64,000 nucleotides of DNA. Source: Robertmurraya_A mangrovi (GTDB taxonomy: Bacteria; Bacillota; Bacilli; Bacillales; Cytobacillaceae). The position numbers and the translations under genes were made by a program. The stretch is taken from NCBI RefSeq assembly GCF_034427655.1, contig NZ_JAXOFX010000008.1:1-64000 (forward strand), written 5' to 3'. The notes beneath the pieces are model-generated. The model made no database searches. It had not been told where the DNA came from and worked only from the letters and a program-made list of their open reading frames with translations. This document shows positions 51,542 through 59,975 of the stretch, piece by piece (the stretch's first letter is position 1; each line of letters starts with the position of its first letter).

Positions 51542-52147
51542 ATGAATATACGAATCTCTCTAGTCATTTCCATCCTGTTTGTTCTATTGGTTGCCTATCT
51601 CACTCATTTAGAAGAGCCGGAGAAAGAACTCATCATTTCGGAAGCGAAACTTGTTATCCCGTTTGATACGCTTGAAGAAATGCACAGTATGTCTCCTCTC
51701 ATTGTGGTAGCGAAAAAGACTAGTTTCAAGCCGGTCATTCAACTGGATGGATTAGGTCATCCCATTTTTGACTATACCGTTTCCACCTTAAAGATCATCA
51801 CCGTCATCAAAGACGAAACGGGAAAACACCTTTCTCCTGAAACAGACATACGAATCCTAGAAACGGTTGCCTCAACGAGAACCAAAACTTATAGTACGGC
51901 TGGCTATATGCCAATGAAAGTTGACCATCCCTATCTTCTTTTCTTAGATTACAATCTTTCGGAAGAGGGTCCACTAGTGGGAGCGTACAACATCCAAGGA
52001 ATTAGTGTTGGAAAATTCCCAATTGAACCGGATACAGGGGCCATCACACAACTGACTCCTAGAGAAAGCAAACATCTTACTCCCTATATCCTCCACCTTC
52101 ATCAGGACTTTGCTAAAAGCATCACCAAGTACGACAACCTTAAGTAA
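51542..52147 (+). CDS. Exported membrane-anchored protein of unknown function
   Basis: This 201-aa protein has an N-terminal membrane helix (ISLVISILFVLLVAYLTHL, residues 4-22) without a lipobox Cys, then an extracellular domain of beta character (DTLEEMHSMSPLIVVAKKTS, DYTVSTLKIITVIKDETGKH, YLLFLDYNLSEEGPLVGAYN). Similar single-pass proteins of Bacillus are of unknown function. It follows the nuclease-like pair by 16 bases with AGAGGAG, so co-transcription is likely though a functional link is not evident. Confidence 0.65.
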   Translation: MNIRISLVISILFVLLVAYLTHLEEPEKELIISEAKLVIPFDTLEEMHSMSPLIVVAKKTSFKPVIQLDGLGHPIFDYTVSTLKIITVIKDETGKHLSPETDIRILETVASTRTKTYSTAGYMPMKVDHPYLLFLDYNLSEEGPLVGAYNIQGISVGKFPIEPDTGAITQLTPRESKHLTPYILHLHQDFAKSITKYDNLK

Positions 52148-52164
52148 AGATAGGAGGAATGAAA

Positions 52165-52296
52165 ATGGAATACATCGTCGTTCTGGGTATTGTTGCGATT
52201 GCCTTCTCATGCTATTCCATAGAAAGTAGTCTTCGTACAACGAAAAAACAAAACCAAGAAATCATTGATTTATTAAGAGAAATCAAGAATAAGTGA
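52165..52296 (+). CDS. 43-aa single-helix membrane peptide
   Basis: ATG at 52165 follows TAGGAGGAATG. The peptide has one hydrophobic helix (YIVVLGIVAIAFSCYSI, residues 3-19) and a charged, probably coiled tail ending in EIIDLLREIKNK. It sits 17 bases after the exported protein and 17 bases before the next gene start. The shape recalls small membrane regulators or type I toxin-like peptides; no function can be assigned. Confidence 0.6.
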   Translation: MEYIVVLGIVAIAFSCYSIESSLRTTKKQNQEIIDLLREIKNK

Positions 52297-52313
52297 ACCA
52301 TAGGAGTAACCGT

Positions 52314-53351
52314 ATGACCAAATATGAACCCTTGTCTCATTATCTGAAACAAGTAAAACCAGATCGTATTACGTTGTCTTATTCAGAAATAGAAAGCATC
52401 CTCTCTGACACTCTTCCCTCTTCAGCGTTGAAATACAAGGCTTGGTGGTCCAATGAAAAGACGAATGGGCATGTCCAATCTAAAGCCTGGATGGAAGCCG
52501 GTTGGATGGTCACATATATCCGGTTAGGCGAATCTATTGACTTTCAACGGGACACGGTTCCTCATCAGAAAAATATAAGAGACCAGACGGGTGACAAGAA
52601 TCATATGTTTAGCCATGGAGAAGGCTCCACTAAAAAACGTACCCGTTTGTATGTCATCTGGATGGGAATGAGGCAGCGATGTTTCAACGTAAATGCTAAA
52701 GATTACAAAAATTATGGAGCTCGAGGAATCACCGTCTGTCCAGAATGGAGTCAATATACGGTATTTAAGGAATGGGCTCTTGCAAACGGATACGAAGAAC
52801 ACCTCACATTAGACCGAGAAGATGTGAACGGAAGTTACTGTCCAGAAAATTGCCGCTGGACAACCGTTAAGAACCAAGGCAATAACACTCGAGTCAATCA
52901 CAAGGTCACCATTCAAGGTGAAACGAAAACCATTTCCGAATGGGCCGCATTAACGGGGATTGGTCCTAAAACATTGCGTCACCGCATTGTATCGGGTTGG
53001 AAAGAAGAAGATTTGCTGCTTCCTACGGGGGTCCAAAAGGTGTACATCACGATTGATGGTGTCACCCAAACCATTACGGAGTGGGCAAAAGAAAGTAGAC
53101 TCTCTGCAAGTGTTATTAGCAAACGCTATAAAGAAGGAGGTAGAGGAAAAGACCTTTTTGGGGTACGCCAAAAGAGATTGGTTGCCACCATCAATGGGGA
53201 GACGAAGACTCTTAAAGATTGGGCGAAGGAGACCGGATTGAACTATCGTGTCATTCATGCACGTTTTCAAAAAGGAATACGAGGTGAACTGTTGATTTCC
53301 CCTTCCCGTACAAGAACTCAAATTAGTCGTAGGACTGAGAAAAAGACTTGA
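52314..53351 (+). CDS. DUF7662-like/HNH-like protein with three C-terminal repeats
   Basis: This 345-aa protein starts at ATG 52314, eight bases after AGGAG. Residues 3-65 (EPLSHYLKQVKPDRITLSYS, ALKYKAWWSN, SKAWMEAGWMV) form the small domain I associate with DUF7662. Residues about 105-190 match the phage HNH/AP2-associated endonuclease pattern: GMRQRCFNVNAKDYKNYGAR, GITVCPEW, LDREDVNGSYCPENCRWTT. Three repeats of about 43 residues follow, each with GETKTISEWA / GVTQTITEWA / GETKTLKDWA, then a helix and a basic stretch, resembling NUMOD-type DNA-binding modules of homing endonucleases. Likely a free-standing DNA endonuclease; activity is inferred. Confidence 0.7.
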   Translation: MTKYEPLSHYLKQVKPDRITLSYSEIESILSDTLPSSALKYKAWWSNEKTNGHVQSKAWMEAGWMVTYIRLGESIDFQRDTVPHQKNIRDQTGDKNHMFSHGEGSTKKRTRLYVIWMGMRQRCFNVNAKDYKNYGARGITVCPEWSQYTVFKEWALANGYEEHLTLDREDVNGSYCPENCRWTTVKNQGNNTRVNHKVTIQGETKTISEWAALTGIGPKTLRHRIVSGWKEEDLLLPTGVQKVYITIDGVTQTITEWAKESRLSASVISKRYKEGGRGKDLFGVRQKRLVATINGETKTLKDWAKETGLNYRVIHARFQKGIRGELLISPSRTRTQISRRTEKKT

Positions 53352-53367
53352 AATAATAATTAATAAG

Positions 53368-53411
53368 GAGAAGCCATTCACTCGTTATTCTCTTACCTTT
53401 TAGGCTTCTCC
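53368..53411 (+). terminator. Stem-loop after the HNH-like gene
   Basis: GGAGAAGCC and GGCTTCTCC pair perfectly across about 26 bases, right after the stop codon. No T run follows. Confidence 0.5.
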
Positions 53412-53457
53412 CGTAATGCTTAACTCTCGAAATTTAGAATTATCAAGGGATCAGATG

Positions 53458-53553
53458 TCAGGCTAAAGGCAAGATCACTCCCTCAAAGGTTCTTCCCTTA
53501 TCCCAAATGATATCCTCTGATACTTCCACTCCCGTTAATTGGCTACTTTCCAT
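53458..53553 (-). pseudogene. Short gene fragment (31 codons)
   Basis: On the - strand ATG 53553 opens a frame reading MESSQLTGVEVSEDIIWDKG then RTFEGVILPLA and stop. The composition is protein-like but there is no good ribosome site and no known 31-aa family, so it is probably the tail of a lost gene. Confidence 0.35.
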
Positions 53554-53603
53554 TGATCGCCACACTCAAAAGTCTTCATCTGTCAAAAAAACATATCTTA
53601 GAG

Positions 53604-53632
53604 AAAAAGGCAAGGATTGCCCTGCCTTCACT
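53604..53632 (-). terminator. Terminator of the CAP-domain gene
   Basis: On the - strand AAGGCAGGGCAATCCTTGCCTT forms a hairpin (AAGGCA with TGCCTT) followed by TTTTCTCT, directly after the stop at 53633. Confidence 0.75.
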
Positions 53633-54952
53633 CTAAAACTTAAATTCTGTCTTTAACCCCACAGGGTCATCAATTTTTAAATCGATATTTACGACTTTCC
53701 CTTTTTTGTCATAAGATACTTTTGCCCCTAGTGTTTCTTTTAAGAAAGAGATAGGCACATGTACTTTCTTATCAATGGTTGTCGGTGATTGACTTAGTTT
53801 GACCGTTTTGCCATTAACTTTTGCTGTTTTTTGACCTACTTTGAATTTAACTTCTTTGTTCTTTGATTTCCATGTGATTTCTTTTGAACCGCTTGTTTTC
53901 GTTGTCATGTTCAAACGTTCTGAAATCATCTTTGCATCTACGTGTGCTACGTTCTTTATGATACGTACGGGGTGACTATACTCTACACCAGTATTGAATT
54001 CGTTAACAAATTCGGAAAAAACAGAAATGTATTTACCGTTTATTTTTATGTTTGCTTCTCCTGATGAAAAACTATATTTTGGTTTGTCTTTTGTTGTGAA
54101 AGACCATGTTTTGGTTATTTTAATTGGTTTCCAGTCGTCGTCTTCAGCCATATACTCCACTGTAACGGTGTAAGTTTCACCAAACGCTAACTCATATTTA
54201 GGAAAGATAAACCAAGTTAGGCTGTCCTCCCCACCCTCTAAGTGGAAGGGGATATTAGTACCTATACTGTCTCTTATCTTAATTTTAGCACCAGTGACAC
54301 CAGGGTCTCCTGGATTGTAAGAGATGATGTACCCTGACTTTTTCACTTTGAATTGGTCTAACGGGTTAGGAATTTCATTCCCATAAAACCCTACCCCAAC
54401 ATTAGTCTGTTTATCATACGGATAAAAAACAGGCTCATAAAGAGATTCATTTAAATCGGTAATTAGTATAGTAACATAATTTTTATCTATTCCGAAACCA
54501 ATCAGTTTATCATCAGGATTGATAAGAGACTCTCTGTGGTAAGAAGTATCCAAAAACCCATCTATTATAGATTTAGTTTTGTCTGTATCAGAGGACAAAA
54601 TTTCTGAAAGTGAACCCTTTAATAAGTTTCTATCAGCTCCTACAGCCTTTAACCTTGCTGATGCATCTACACCAGTGAATCCTTTTCTACCTTTACTCTC
54701 CTTATGGTCATAATGATTATTATTAAGCATATATTTAGAATGGTTCTGTGCTGCTTTGTTTAAGTAAGGGTTTAACTCCAGTGTGTTTAACCCCATCTTC
54801 TTTCTGATACTATTTACATAATCTCGTACTTCCTCTTGTTGCTTCGTATACGCCTTCGTTGCCTTTGCTTCTACTTGTTGAGGTTGAATCGATAACCCAA
54901 TACCCCCTAAGAGTAACGAACACGTCAATCCTATTGATACTAATTTCTTCAT
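53633..54952 (-). CDS. Secreted CAP/SCP-domain protein with stalk domain
   Basis: This 439-aa protein has a signal peptide (KKLVSIGLTCSLLLGGIGLS, cleavage near VEA-KA), then a CAP/SCP domain (about 38-165: EEVRDYVNSIRKKMGLNTLE, NKAAQNHSKYM, His/Glu residues and YHRESLINP), a middle beta region, and a C-terminal copper amine oxidase N-terminal-like stalk domain (about 340-430: VHVPISFLKETLGAKVSYD). CAP proteins in Bacillus (YkwD-like) are secreted and often found on spores or in the cell wall; enzymatic function is unclear. Start at the second of two ATGs gives better spacing to GTGGGGG. Confidence 0.8.
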   Translation of the reverse strand: MKKLVSIGLTCSLLLGGIGLSIQPQQVEAKATKAYTKQQEEVRDYVNSIRKKMGLNTLELNPYLNKAAQNHSKYMLNNNHYDHKESKGRKGFTGVDASARLKAVGADRNLLKGSLSEILSSDTDKTKSIIDGFLDTSYHRESLINPDDKLIGFGIDKNYVTILITDLNESLYEPVFYPYDKQTNVGVGFYGNEIPNPLDQFKVKKSGYIISYNPGDPGVTGAKIKIRDSIGTNIPFHLEGGEDSLTWFIFPKYELAFGETYTVTVEYMAEDDDWKPIKITKTWSFTTKDKPKYSFSSGEANIKINGKYISVFSEFVNEFNTGVEYSHPVRIIKNVAHVDAKMISERLNMTTKTSGSKEITWKSKNKEVKFKVGQKTAKVNGKTVKLSQSPTTIDKKVHVPISFLKETLGAKVSYDKKGKVVNIDLKIDDPVGLKTEFKF

Positions 54953-54993
54953 CATCTGCCCCCACTTATCCTTAAATTCTATGAATCTTCAAC

Positions 54994-55983
54994 CTACTCA
55001 TTGTAAGAAAGCCAAATTTGATCATACTCAGGCATATCTAAATATTGAGCCAAACGCTGGTTGGCATTTGAAATCCACACGGGTCCAGACCCACTATCCA
55101 TAGAAGGTCCTAACACATCATAAATCCCGTCAAACGTTCCGGGGGTCGATTGGACTCCGATAGAGTGTATGTATCCTGTATTCCCCATTTCCACGACCAA
55201 GTAATGATCAGGGTTTCCTTCTTCATACCAATACGACTCGTTTCCTTCTTCTAAGTCTGGTTCACCTAAGATGGTTTCCACCTCGGATATATCCATTCCT
55301 AACGTGATTCCACTAACAAAATACTCACCGTTTTTCTCGTATACCTCGTAGCCATTAGTCTCTGACCTATTGTGACTCTTTTCTTCTTCCTCTACATCTT
55401 CCTCCTCTTCACTTTGTTCCTTATCCCCATTTGACTTAAAGACCATTTGAGATTCGGCTCGCTTTCGAAGTTCTTTGGCTATTTTGTCTTTGTCCGCATC
55501 TTTGTTGAAAAACATATCCGAAAGGAGTTCAAGATCCGATTCGACATACTCTGCCTCTGGTAAGGTCAATGCCAAGGACAAATCATTCGAATCAATTTCC
55601 AAGTCCACAAAGTCCTCAATCCGATTGTCCTCATCCACGAACACGACATTGATTACGCGGTATTTTCCTCGTCCAAGTTCTATAATGCTAGGTTCTGTCC
55701 TACCGTCTGCCTCCAGCATTCGACCATCTTCATCGATAATGCTGAAATCATTACTGTAAATCTTTACTTTACTTCCCATAGCCGTGTAATCCTTCCAAAC
55801 CTGGGACTCATTCTTAATCTTTAACTCTACCACTTTCGCATTCTGGTGAGTGTTGATATGAGATAACACTTCTACGCTAACCTCACTACCAAAAGGGATG
55901 ACTCCTCCACCAAAATAAAAGGCGAATCCCCCAAAAAATAGGACTTGAGCCAAGGCCCAAGCCATTCCAAAAACGTCTCTCAT
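54994..55983 (-). CDS. Membrane-anchored protein with C-terminal SmpA-like/DUF4309-like domain
   Basis: This 329-aa protein has one N-terminal hydrophobic helix (MAWALAQVLFFGGFAFYFGG), a beta-rich domain of DUF4352-like character (VKIYSNDFSIIDEDGRML), an acidic linker (EQSEEEEDVEEEEK, about 190) and a C-terminal part with YFVSGITLGMDISEVETILG (about 220), the opening of proteins that predict small outer-surface folds such as DUF4309. It is probably exposed outside the membrane. It lies 40 bases before the CAP gene on the same strand. Confidence 0.6.
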   Translation of the reverse strand: MRDVFGMAWALAQVLFFGGFAFYFGGGVIPFGSEVSVEVLSHINTHQNAKVVELKIKNESQVWKDYTAMGSKVKIYSNDFSIIDEDGRMLEADGRTEPSIIELGRGKYRVINVVFVDEDNRIEDFVDLEIDSNDLSLALTLPEAEYVESDLELLSDMFFNKDADKDKIAKELRKRAESQMVFKSNGDKEQSEEEEDVEEEEKSHNRSETNGYEVYEKNGEYFVSGITLGMDISEVETILGEPDLEEGNESYWYEEGNPDHYLVVEMGNTGYIHSIGVQSTPGTFDGIYDVLGPSMDSGSGPVWISNANQRLAQYLDMPEYDQIWLSYNE

Positions 55984-56071
55984 TTTTGACCTTCCTCTTT
56001 ATAAAATATCATTAGTACAATAGGACTATTATAATCCAAAGTTTGCCAGAAGGTAAACAAAAAAAAGAACT

Positions 56072-57043
56072 CTAAACCGAGTCCTTCTCTACTGATTTTT
56101 TGCTATTCCTTTGTACGATCCAAGTAAGTATCGCCATCACTAGCATAATACCGGCAATCAACGTCATGTCTAAGTGTTTATCAAATATCCAATACCGGAA
56201 ATATTCAAGATGAGATACTCCCCCACCTTCATACCAGCCAGCCTTGTATCCTAATTGGTAAATCCGCAAAGGTTCTCCATCCAAGGATTCTACCTGGTTA
56301 TTAAAAGGGGTTGTATCCTTCACTGCCTTCATCCCAGCATGATATCCACGATCATAAAGGGCTTGTCCCTCATTTGAGTTCATCTTCTGTTTCTCAATAC
56401 TTTCTTTTTCTTTCTGTTTCTCTTTTTCGGCGAGGTATTCTTTTCCTTCTTCCCATCCTCTGTCATATCCATTAATGTAATGGGTCTTGTTATATTCACC
56501 GACTTCAGGAGCATAGCCCTTACTATTGTTGGAATGAAAGAAACCAAGAATATAACCCTCATTGTCACTGTCGATCCGACAGACTAATAATCCAGCCTCA
56601 TGACCTTCTTTTATCCCTCTATCGTATTCTTTCTGATAATCTGAGATACTAGAACTTTCCTTCTCGTAGTCTTTTACACACTTAGAAGTGTTTAAATAGG
56701 CGTGGTCATACCCAGTCATATAGCCTAACTCGGGGTCCGGTTCAAGATAAGATTCATAGTCATAGTCATAGTCATAGTTCTCAGTATCATAATCTGAATC
56801 ATAATCGTAGTCATATTCTGAATCGTAATAATAATCATTATCATAGTCGTACTCTTCATCCTCGTACCAGTCCCCACTATCATAGCCACCGTGATAATGG
56901 TATTCCCCGTATTCAAGCCCCCAATCTCCACAGTTGGTACGACAAGTGTGGCCCCCACTTGAGTCGGTATTTCCTGGGTGTCCCCAAACAGTCATTGGAA
57001 CTAGGAGTAAGAGTACTCCTAAACTTATGAAAAATCGTATCAT
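56072..57043 (-). CDS. YHYH-domain protein with Tyr/Asp-rich repeat
   Basis: This 323-aa protein has a signal peptide ending at VWG-HPG, then the YHYH motif region (HPGNTDSSGGHTCRTNCGDW then GEYHYHGGY, residues 22-56) seen in secreted Bacillus proteins, then a 50-residue run almost wholly of Tyr, Asp, Glu and Ser (DYDYD repeats). The rest has repeated G-Y/W-xx-G motifs (YDRGIKEGHEAG, YDRGWEEGKEY, YDRGYHAGMKA, YQLGYKAGWYEG) and a C-terminal membrane helix with a basic tail. So it is probably cell-surface anchored. A broken paralogue lies at 63244-64000. Confidence 0.7.
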   Translation of the reverse strand: MIRFFISLGVLLLLVPMTVWGHPGNTDSSGGHTCRTNCGDWGLEYGEYHYHGGYDSGDWYEDEEYDYDNDYYYDSEYDYDYDSDYDTENYDYDYDYESYLEPDPELGYMTGYDHAYLNTSKCVKDYEKESSSISDYQKEYDRGIKEGHEAGLLVCRIDSDNEGYILGFFHSNNSKGYAPEVGEYNKTHYINGYDRGWEEGKEYLAEKEKQKEKESIEKQKMNSNEGQALYDRGYHAGMKAVKDTTPFNNQVESLDGEPLRIYQLGYKAGWYEGGGVSHLEYFRYWIFDKHLDMTLIAGIMLVMAILTWIVQRNSKKSVEKDSV

Positions 57044-57170
57044 TTTGTTGCCTTCTTCCTCATGTTGTCTCCTTCATTTTACCTATCTGAGAAAAGAGGA
57101 ACAATGGAGGATAATGGCAAGAAAAAATGATCCTTTCAGGCCCTTTTTTGGAGTATGAAACGGACTCTTA

Positions 57171-57764
57171 TTAACGTTTCTTGAACCACCGTTTCTTAGG
57201 TTCGACTACTAATTCTGCCATAATGATTTTTCCAGTTACGATGAAGGCATCATTGAAAATCCCCATTAATCTTTGGGAATCTCTTAGGAACGCATCTTTC
57301 TCATGCTCCTTTAGGCCATTTGAATACTTAATTTTGTACTTTCTAAATTCATACCAAGCCCGGCTAATCTTCCCAATCTCTTCATCTGAAAAAAATTCAG
57401 TAAGGTCTTCAACTCCACAATTTTCAGGGATCAAATCAATATAGGTAAAATCATAACCCTCATACTGTTCTCTAATAAACTGTTGAATATTGAGGACATT
57501 CGTTCTGATTACTCCCTTTCTTGCTTCTTTTCTTTCGTGCAGGTTATCCTGATTGATAGTGAAAATTCGCTCGTTCAAAGCATGTGTTTCATTTGCTAAC
57601 TTAGCTAATCTTTGACTAAAATAAAATGTAATACCAATCCCTATTAGAACGATTATTGCATTAATGGTATCTTTCATGACCCAACCAGCAAACTCTTGGG
57701 ACAATTGTGATATCTCTAATGAAATTCCATCTAAACTTTCCAAAACGGTCTTCTTTTTTTCCAA
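57171..57764 (-). CDS. Single-pass membrane protein of unknown function
   Basis: This 197-aa protein is started at TTG 57764, nine bases after a perfect AGGAGG; the frame also extends to an ATG at 57809 that has no site. One membrane helix (AIIVLIGIGITFYFS, about 40-55) is followed by a coiled-coil-like stretch and a helical cytoplasmic domain. Similar DUF4760-like proteins occur in many bacteria without known function. It lies between the YHYH gene and small unknown genes. Confidence 0.6.
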   Translation of the reverse strand: MEKKKTVLESLDGISLEISQLSQEFAGWVMKDTINAIIVLIGIGITFYFSQRLAKLANETHALNERIFTINQDNLHERKEARKGVIRTNVLNIQQFIREQYEGYDFTYIDLIPENCGVEDLTEFFSDEEIGKISRAWYEFRKYKIKYSNGLKEHEKDAFLRDSQRLMGIFNDAFIVTGKIIMAELVVEPKKRWFKKR

Positions 57765-57973
57765 GCAAATACTCCTCCTACAAATCACCCACTCTTGCCA
57801 ATCCACCATTTCCCGTGAGTTACTTACGGTATTCTTCCATTATTTCATCACATCTTATTTGTTCGTTCAATGATTTTAGGCACAGACACTCTCAATCTTG
57901 GATTACTCAAGGAATTAGGGGGAAGTAACTGTAGCGTGGTAATCTATTTAGGCCCATTTTTGTGTATGTATGA

Positions 57974-58252
57974 TTACAGTTGTTCCTTTAACTTAGCCCG
58001 AAACTCACTCGAAAACACGCCCTCTTTTAACCCATCCTTGAATAGGAGAAGCAGTTCCTCTTCCGTTAAATCCAGTGGTCGTAACTGAAACTGAGGTTTC
58101 CCGTCTTTCAGTTTGTACCAAGCGAACCGGATTTCTTCTCTCTTTTGGTCTTTTACATAAATCCGTTCAACGGCTGATACATCCTCGCCCTCTTGTGTTG
58201 TCCCTTGCGCCAGCAAATCACAGTACGGTGTGCTTTTTAATATGGTGTTCAT
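57974..58252 (-). CDS. Small protein of unknown function (92 aa)
   Basis: The frame encodes MNTILKSTPYCDLLAQGTTQ followed by an acidic, helical region ending in SSEFRAKLKEQL. GAGAGGGG lies upstream of the ATG. Composition is soluble and cytoplasmic (DGKPQFQLRPLDLTEEELLL). I do not recognise a family. No close neighbour on the same strand is coupled to it. Confidence 0.5.
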   Translation of the reverse strand: MNTILKSTPYCDLLAQGTTQEGEDVSAVERIYVKDQKREEIRFAWYKLKDGKPQFQLRPLDLTEEELLLLFKDGLKEGVFSSEFRAKLKEQL

Positions 58253-58317
58253 CTCTTAGTCCCCTCTCTGATTCTATGATTAAATGAAACTCTCTTGGTC
58301 AGCCAACACACTATTGT

Positions 58318-58767
58318 TTATGACAAAGGCAAGAGTTCCCGCCCTAAAAGGTTTATTAGAGTTTCCGTATTCACTTCGGGTATCTGAATTTCTCTCTTAT
58401 TAATCATACTTTTAACTTTATAGGAATCGATCTTCTTTATTATCTTGAATTTCCAGTGAATTCCACTGTTTGTGGTCTGAGCAAATTTATCTTCTTCAAC
58501 CATTTGATTTAGAAATTCCTGTAGGTCCATTAATAAGAACTGATTAAAGAATCGAATCAACAAGTAACCCTTTTCACGATTTCCGTCAAACTTGTCCACA
58601 TTGACTTTTCTTAAATCAAACCAAAAAGCGTCATTTTGAACAGATGGAGACAGAACGAAAACGTCTCTTTTTTTAAAGATGGTTGTGTTAGATACTTGCT
58701 TAAGCCCAAGTCCATTAATCAAAAAATCTTTATGGACATTGGATGAACTTGCACGGTTATTGCTCAT
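58318..58767 (-). CDS. Protein of unknown function (149 aa)
   Basis: The reading frame reaches 58860, but ATG 58767 has GGGAGG at 7 bases and is taken as the start. The protein is soluble, mixed alpha/beta (KDFLINGLGLKQVSNTTIF, FWFDLRKVNVDKFDGNREKG), without a signal peptide. The frame ends in INLLGRELLPLS. It is divergent from the Cys-rich genes that start 280 bases upstream on the other strand. Family unknown. Confidence 0.5.
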   Translation of the reverse strand: MSNNRASSSNVHKDFLINGLGLKQVSNTTIFKKRDVFVLSPSVQNDAFWFDLRKVNVDKFDGNREKGYLLIRFFNQFLLMDLQEFLNQMVEEDKFAQTTNSGIHWKFKIIKKIDSYKVKSMINKREIQIPEVNTETLINLLGRELLPLS

Positions 58768-58932
58768 GGTCATTCCTCCCATTGCTTCATTGTGTCTATT
58801 ATACCCTAAATTATGGTGTATTTGTTCTTTTGTGGTTGCCCTAATGTCATGAATCGGCAAGTTGTTCCCCTCTTAACAATTCCATTCAAAAGCAAGCGTA
58901 CTAGCAAAAAATGTTGGAAAATTGATTTCTTT

Positions 58933-58980
58933 AGACAGGTGTACAAGCACACACCTCCTATATTCATAGAATGTAACGAT
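58933..58980 (+). promoter_or_regulatory. Duplicated upstream block, mother-cell-type promoter candidate
   Basis: About 45 bases (AGACAGGTGTACAAGCAC, then TATTCATAGAATGTAAC) are nearly identical to 59903-59950 before the second Cys-rich gene. CATAGAAT resembles sigma-E/K -10 elements (CATAnnnT). The -35 is less clear. The shared block shows that the promoter was duplicated with the gene. Confidence 0.5.
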
Positions 58981-59046
58981 AAACAGTTTCTTAATAAGTT
59001 ACTGCAAAAGGTAAGCAAAACAAAGCATGAAAGGAGTAAAAATCAA

Positions 59047-59783
59047 ATGGGGTTACAGAGAGCAAATTGTAAACCAGTGTTATTCGGTGAAAACGTATTT
59101 CCTAATGGACTTTCTCAGAGTTTCGACCTTGCCTGTGGTGAGGAAAGAGTTTTTTATGAAGCCATTTCTTCCTCCCTCCCTACCCTCTCTATCAACGTTG
59201 GACAACAAATTTCACAAGGAACCGTTGCGTGCCAAGCCGTGTTAGTGGCAGAGCAAGGAGATGGAACCATGATTGAAATCAATTTACCTAATGTTGAAAG
59301 GGATGGTGCTGGTCAAATTTCATTAACCATCCCGGATGTTCGCAGAATTATCATCCGCTGCGAAGAAGTGGAAGGCGGTACAGGTTGTCGTGGTGGTATG
59401 ACTTACGCGTTATCTTATTGTGAATGTGCAGATGGCTGTTGTTCTTGCCGTTTAGGAAAACCGGTTGTAATAGGCCAAGAGTTTTCACCAGTTTCCTTCT
59501 ATAGAATCTCTTGTGGGGAAGAAACGGGCCCTCTCTATCGTTCATTCTTAGAGTATCCACCTACCGTGACTGTGCTCACCGGAGTTAACAGAAGTATATG
59601 TGATCACATTCTCATCGTGGAACAAGTAGATGGCACCATTATTGAACGAAACGTTTCTTGGAAGGTGGGAATAGCAGTCTAGTCGTGACCGTTGATCAAG
59701 TACGTGAAATCCGTTATCGTTGTGAAGGCGAAGGCGGCGAGGATTGCCAAGGAAATCCTATTTTTATCACTAGTTACTGTTAA
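59047..59783 (+). pseudogene. Cys-rich two-domain surface protein, frameshift in a G run
   Basis: ATG 59047 (AAAGGAG upstream) opens two copies of a 110-residue domain: first CKPVLFGENVFPNG...CGEERVFYEA, VLVAEQGDGTMIE, RCEE, ALSYCEC; then GCCSCRLGKPVVIG, CGEETGPLYRSFLE, ILIVEQVDGTIIERN. The frame breaks after SWKV at about 59667-59670. Adding one G to the GGG run restores NSSLVVTVDQVREIRYRCEG through to SYC at 59783. Regular Cys spacing and a CCSC linker suggest disulfide-linked spore-surface fibres, like the DUF3992 Ena appendage proteins, but I cannot confirm that family. Near-identical gene follows. Confidence 0.7.
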
Positions 59784-59793
59784 GAACAGGAAA

Positions 59794-59823
59794 AGCCCTT
59801 TCCACGGAAGAAAGGGTTTTTTC
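59794..59823 (+). terminator. Terminator of the first Cys-rich gene
   Basis: CCCTTTC pairs with GAAAGGG, followed by TTTTTT. The same hairpin sequence recurs after the two next genes (60722, 61372). Confidence 0.8.
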
Positions 59824-59902
59824 AATGTATTCCTTTCACACCTCATGATGTATCAGATGTCAATGCCCGTAACAGCATGTTTTCAGAATAGGCACCCTTT
59901 TC

Positions 59903-59950
59903 AGACAGGCGTACAAGCACATTCATCCTGTATTCATAGAATGTAACAAT
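59903..59950 (+). promoter_or_regulatory. Second copy of the duplicated upstream block
   Basis: AGACAGGCGTACAAGCAC and TATTCATAGAATGTAAC repeat the block at 58933-58980, about 25 bases before the ATG at 59976. Confidence 0.5.
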
Positions 59951-59975
59951 ATGTTAGAAAGGAAGGTTAATAGAA

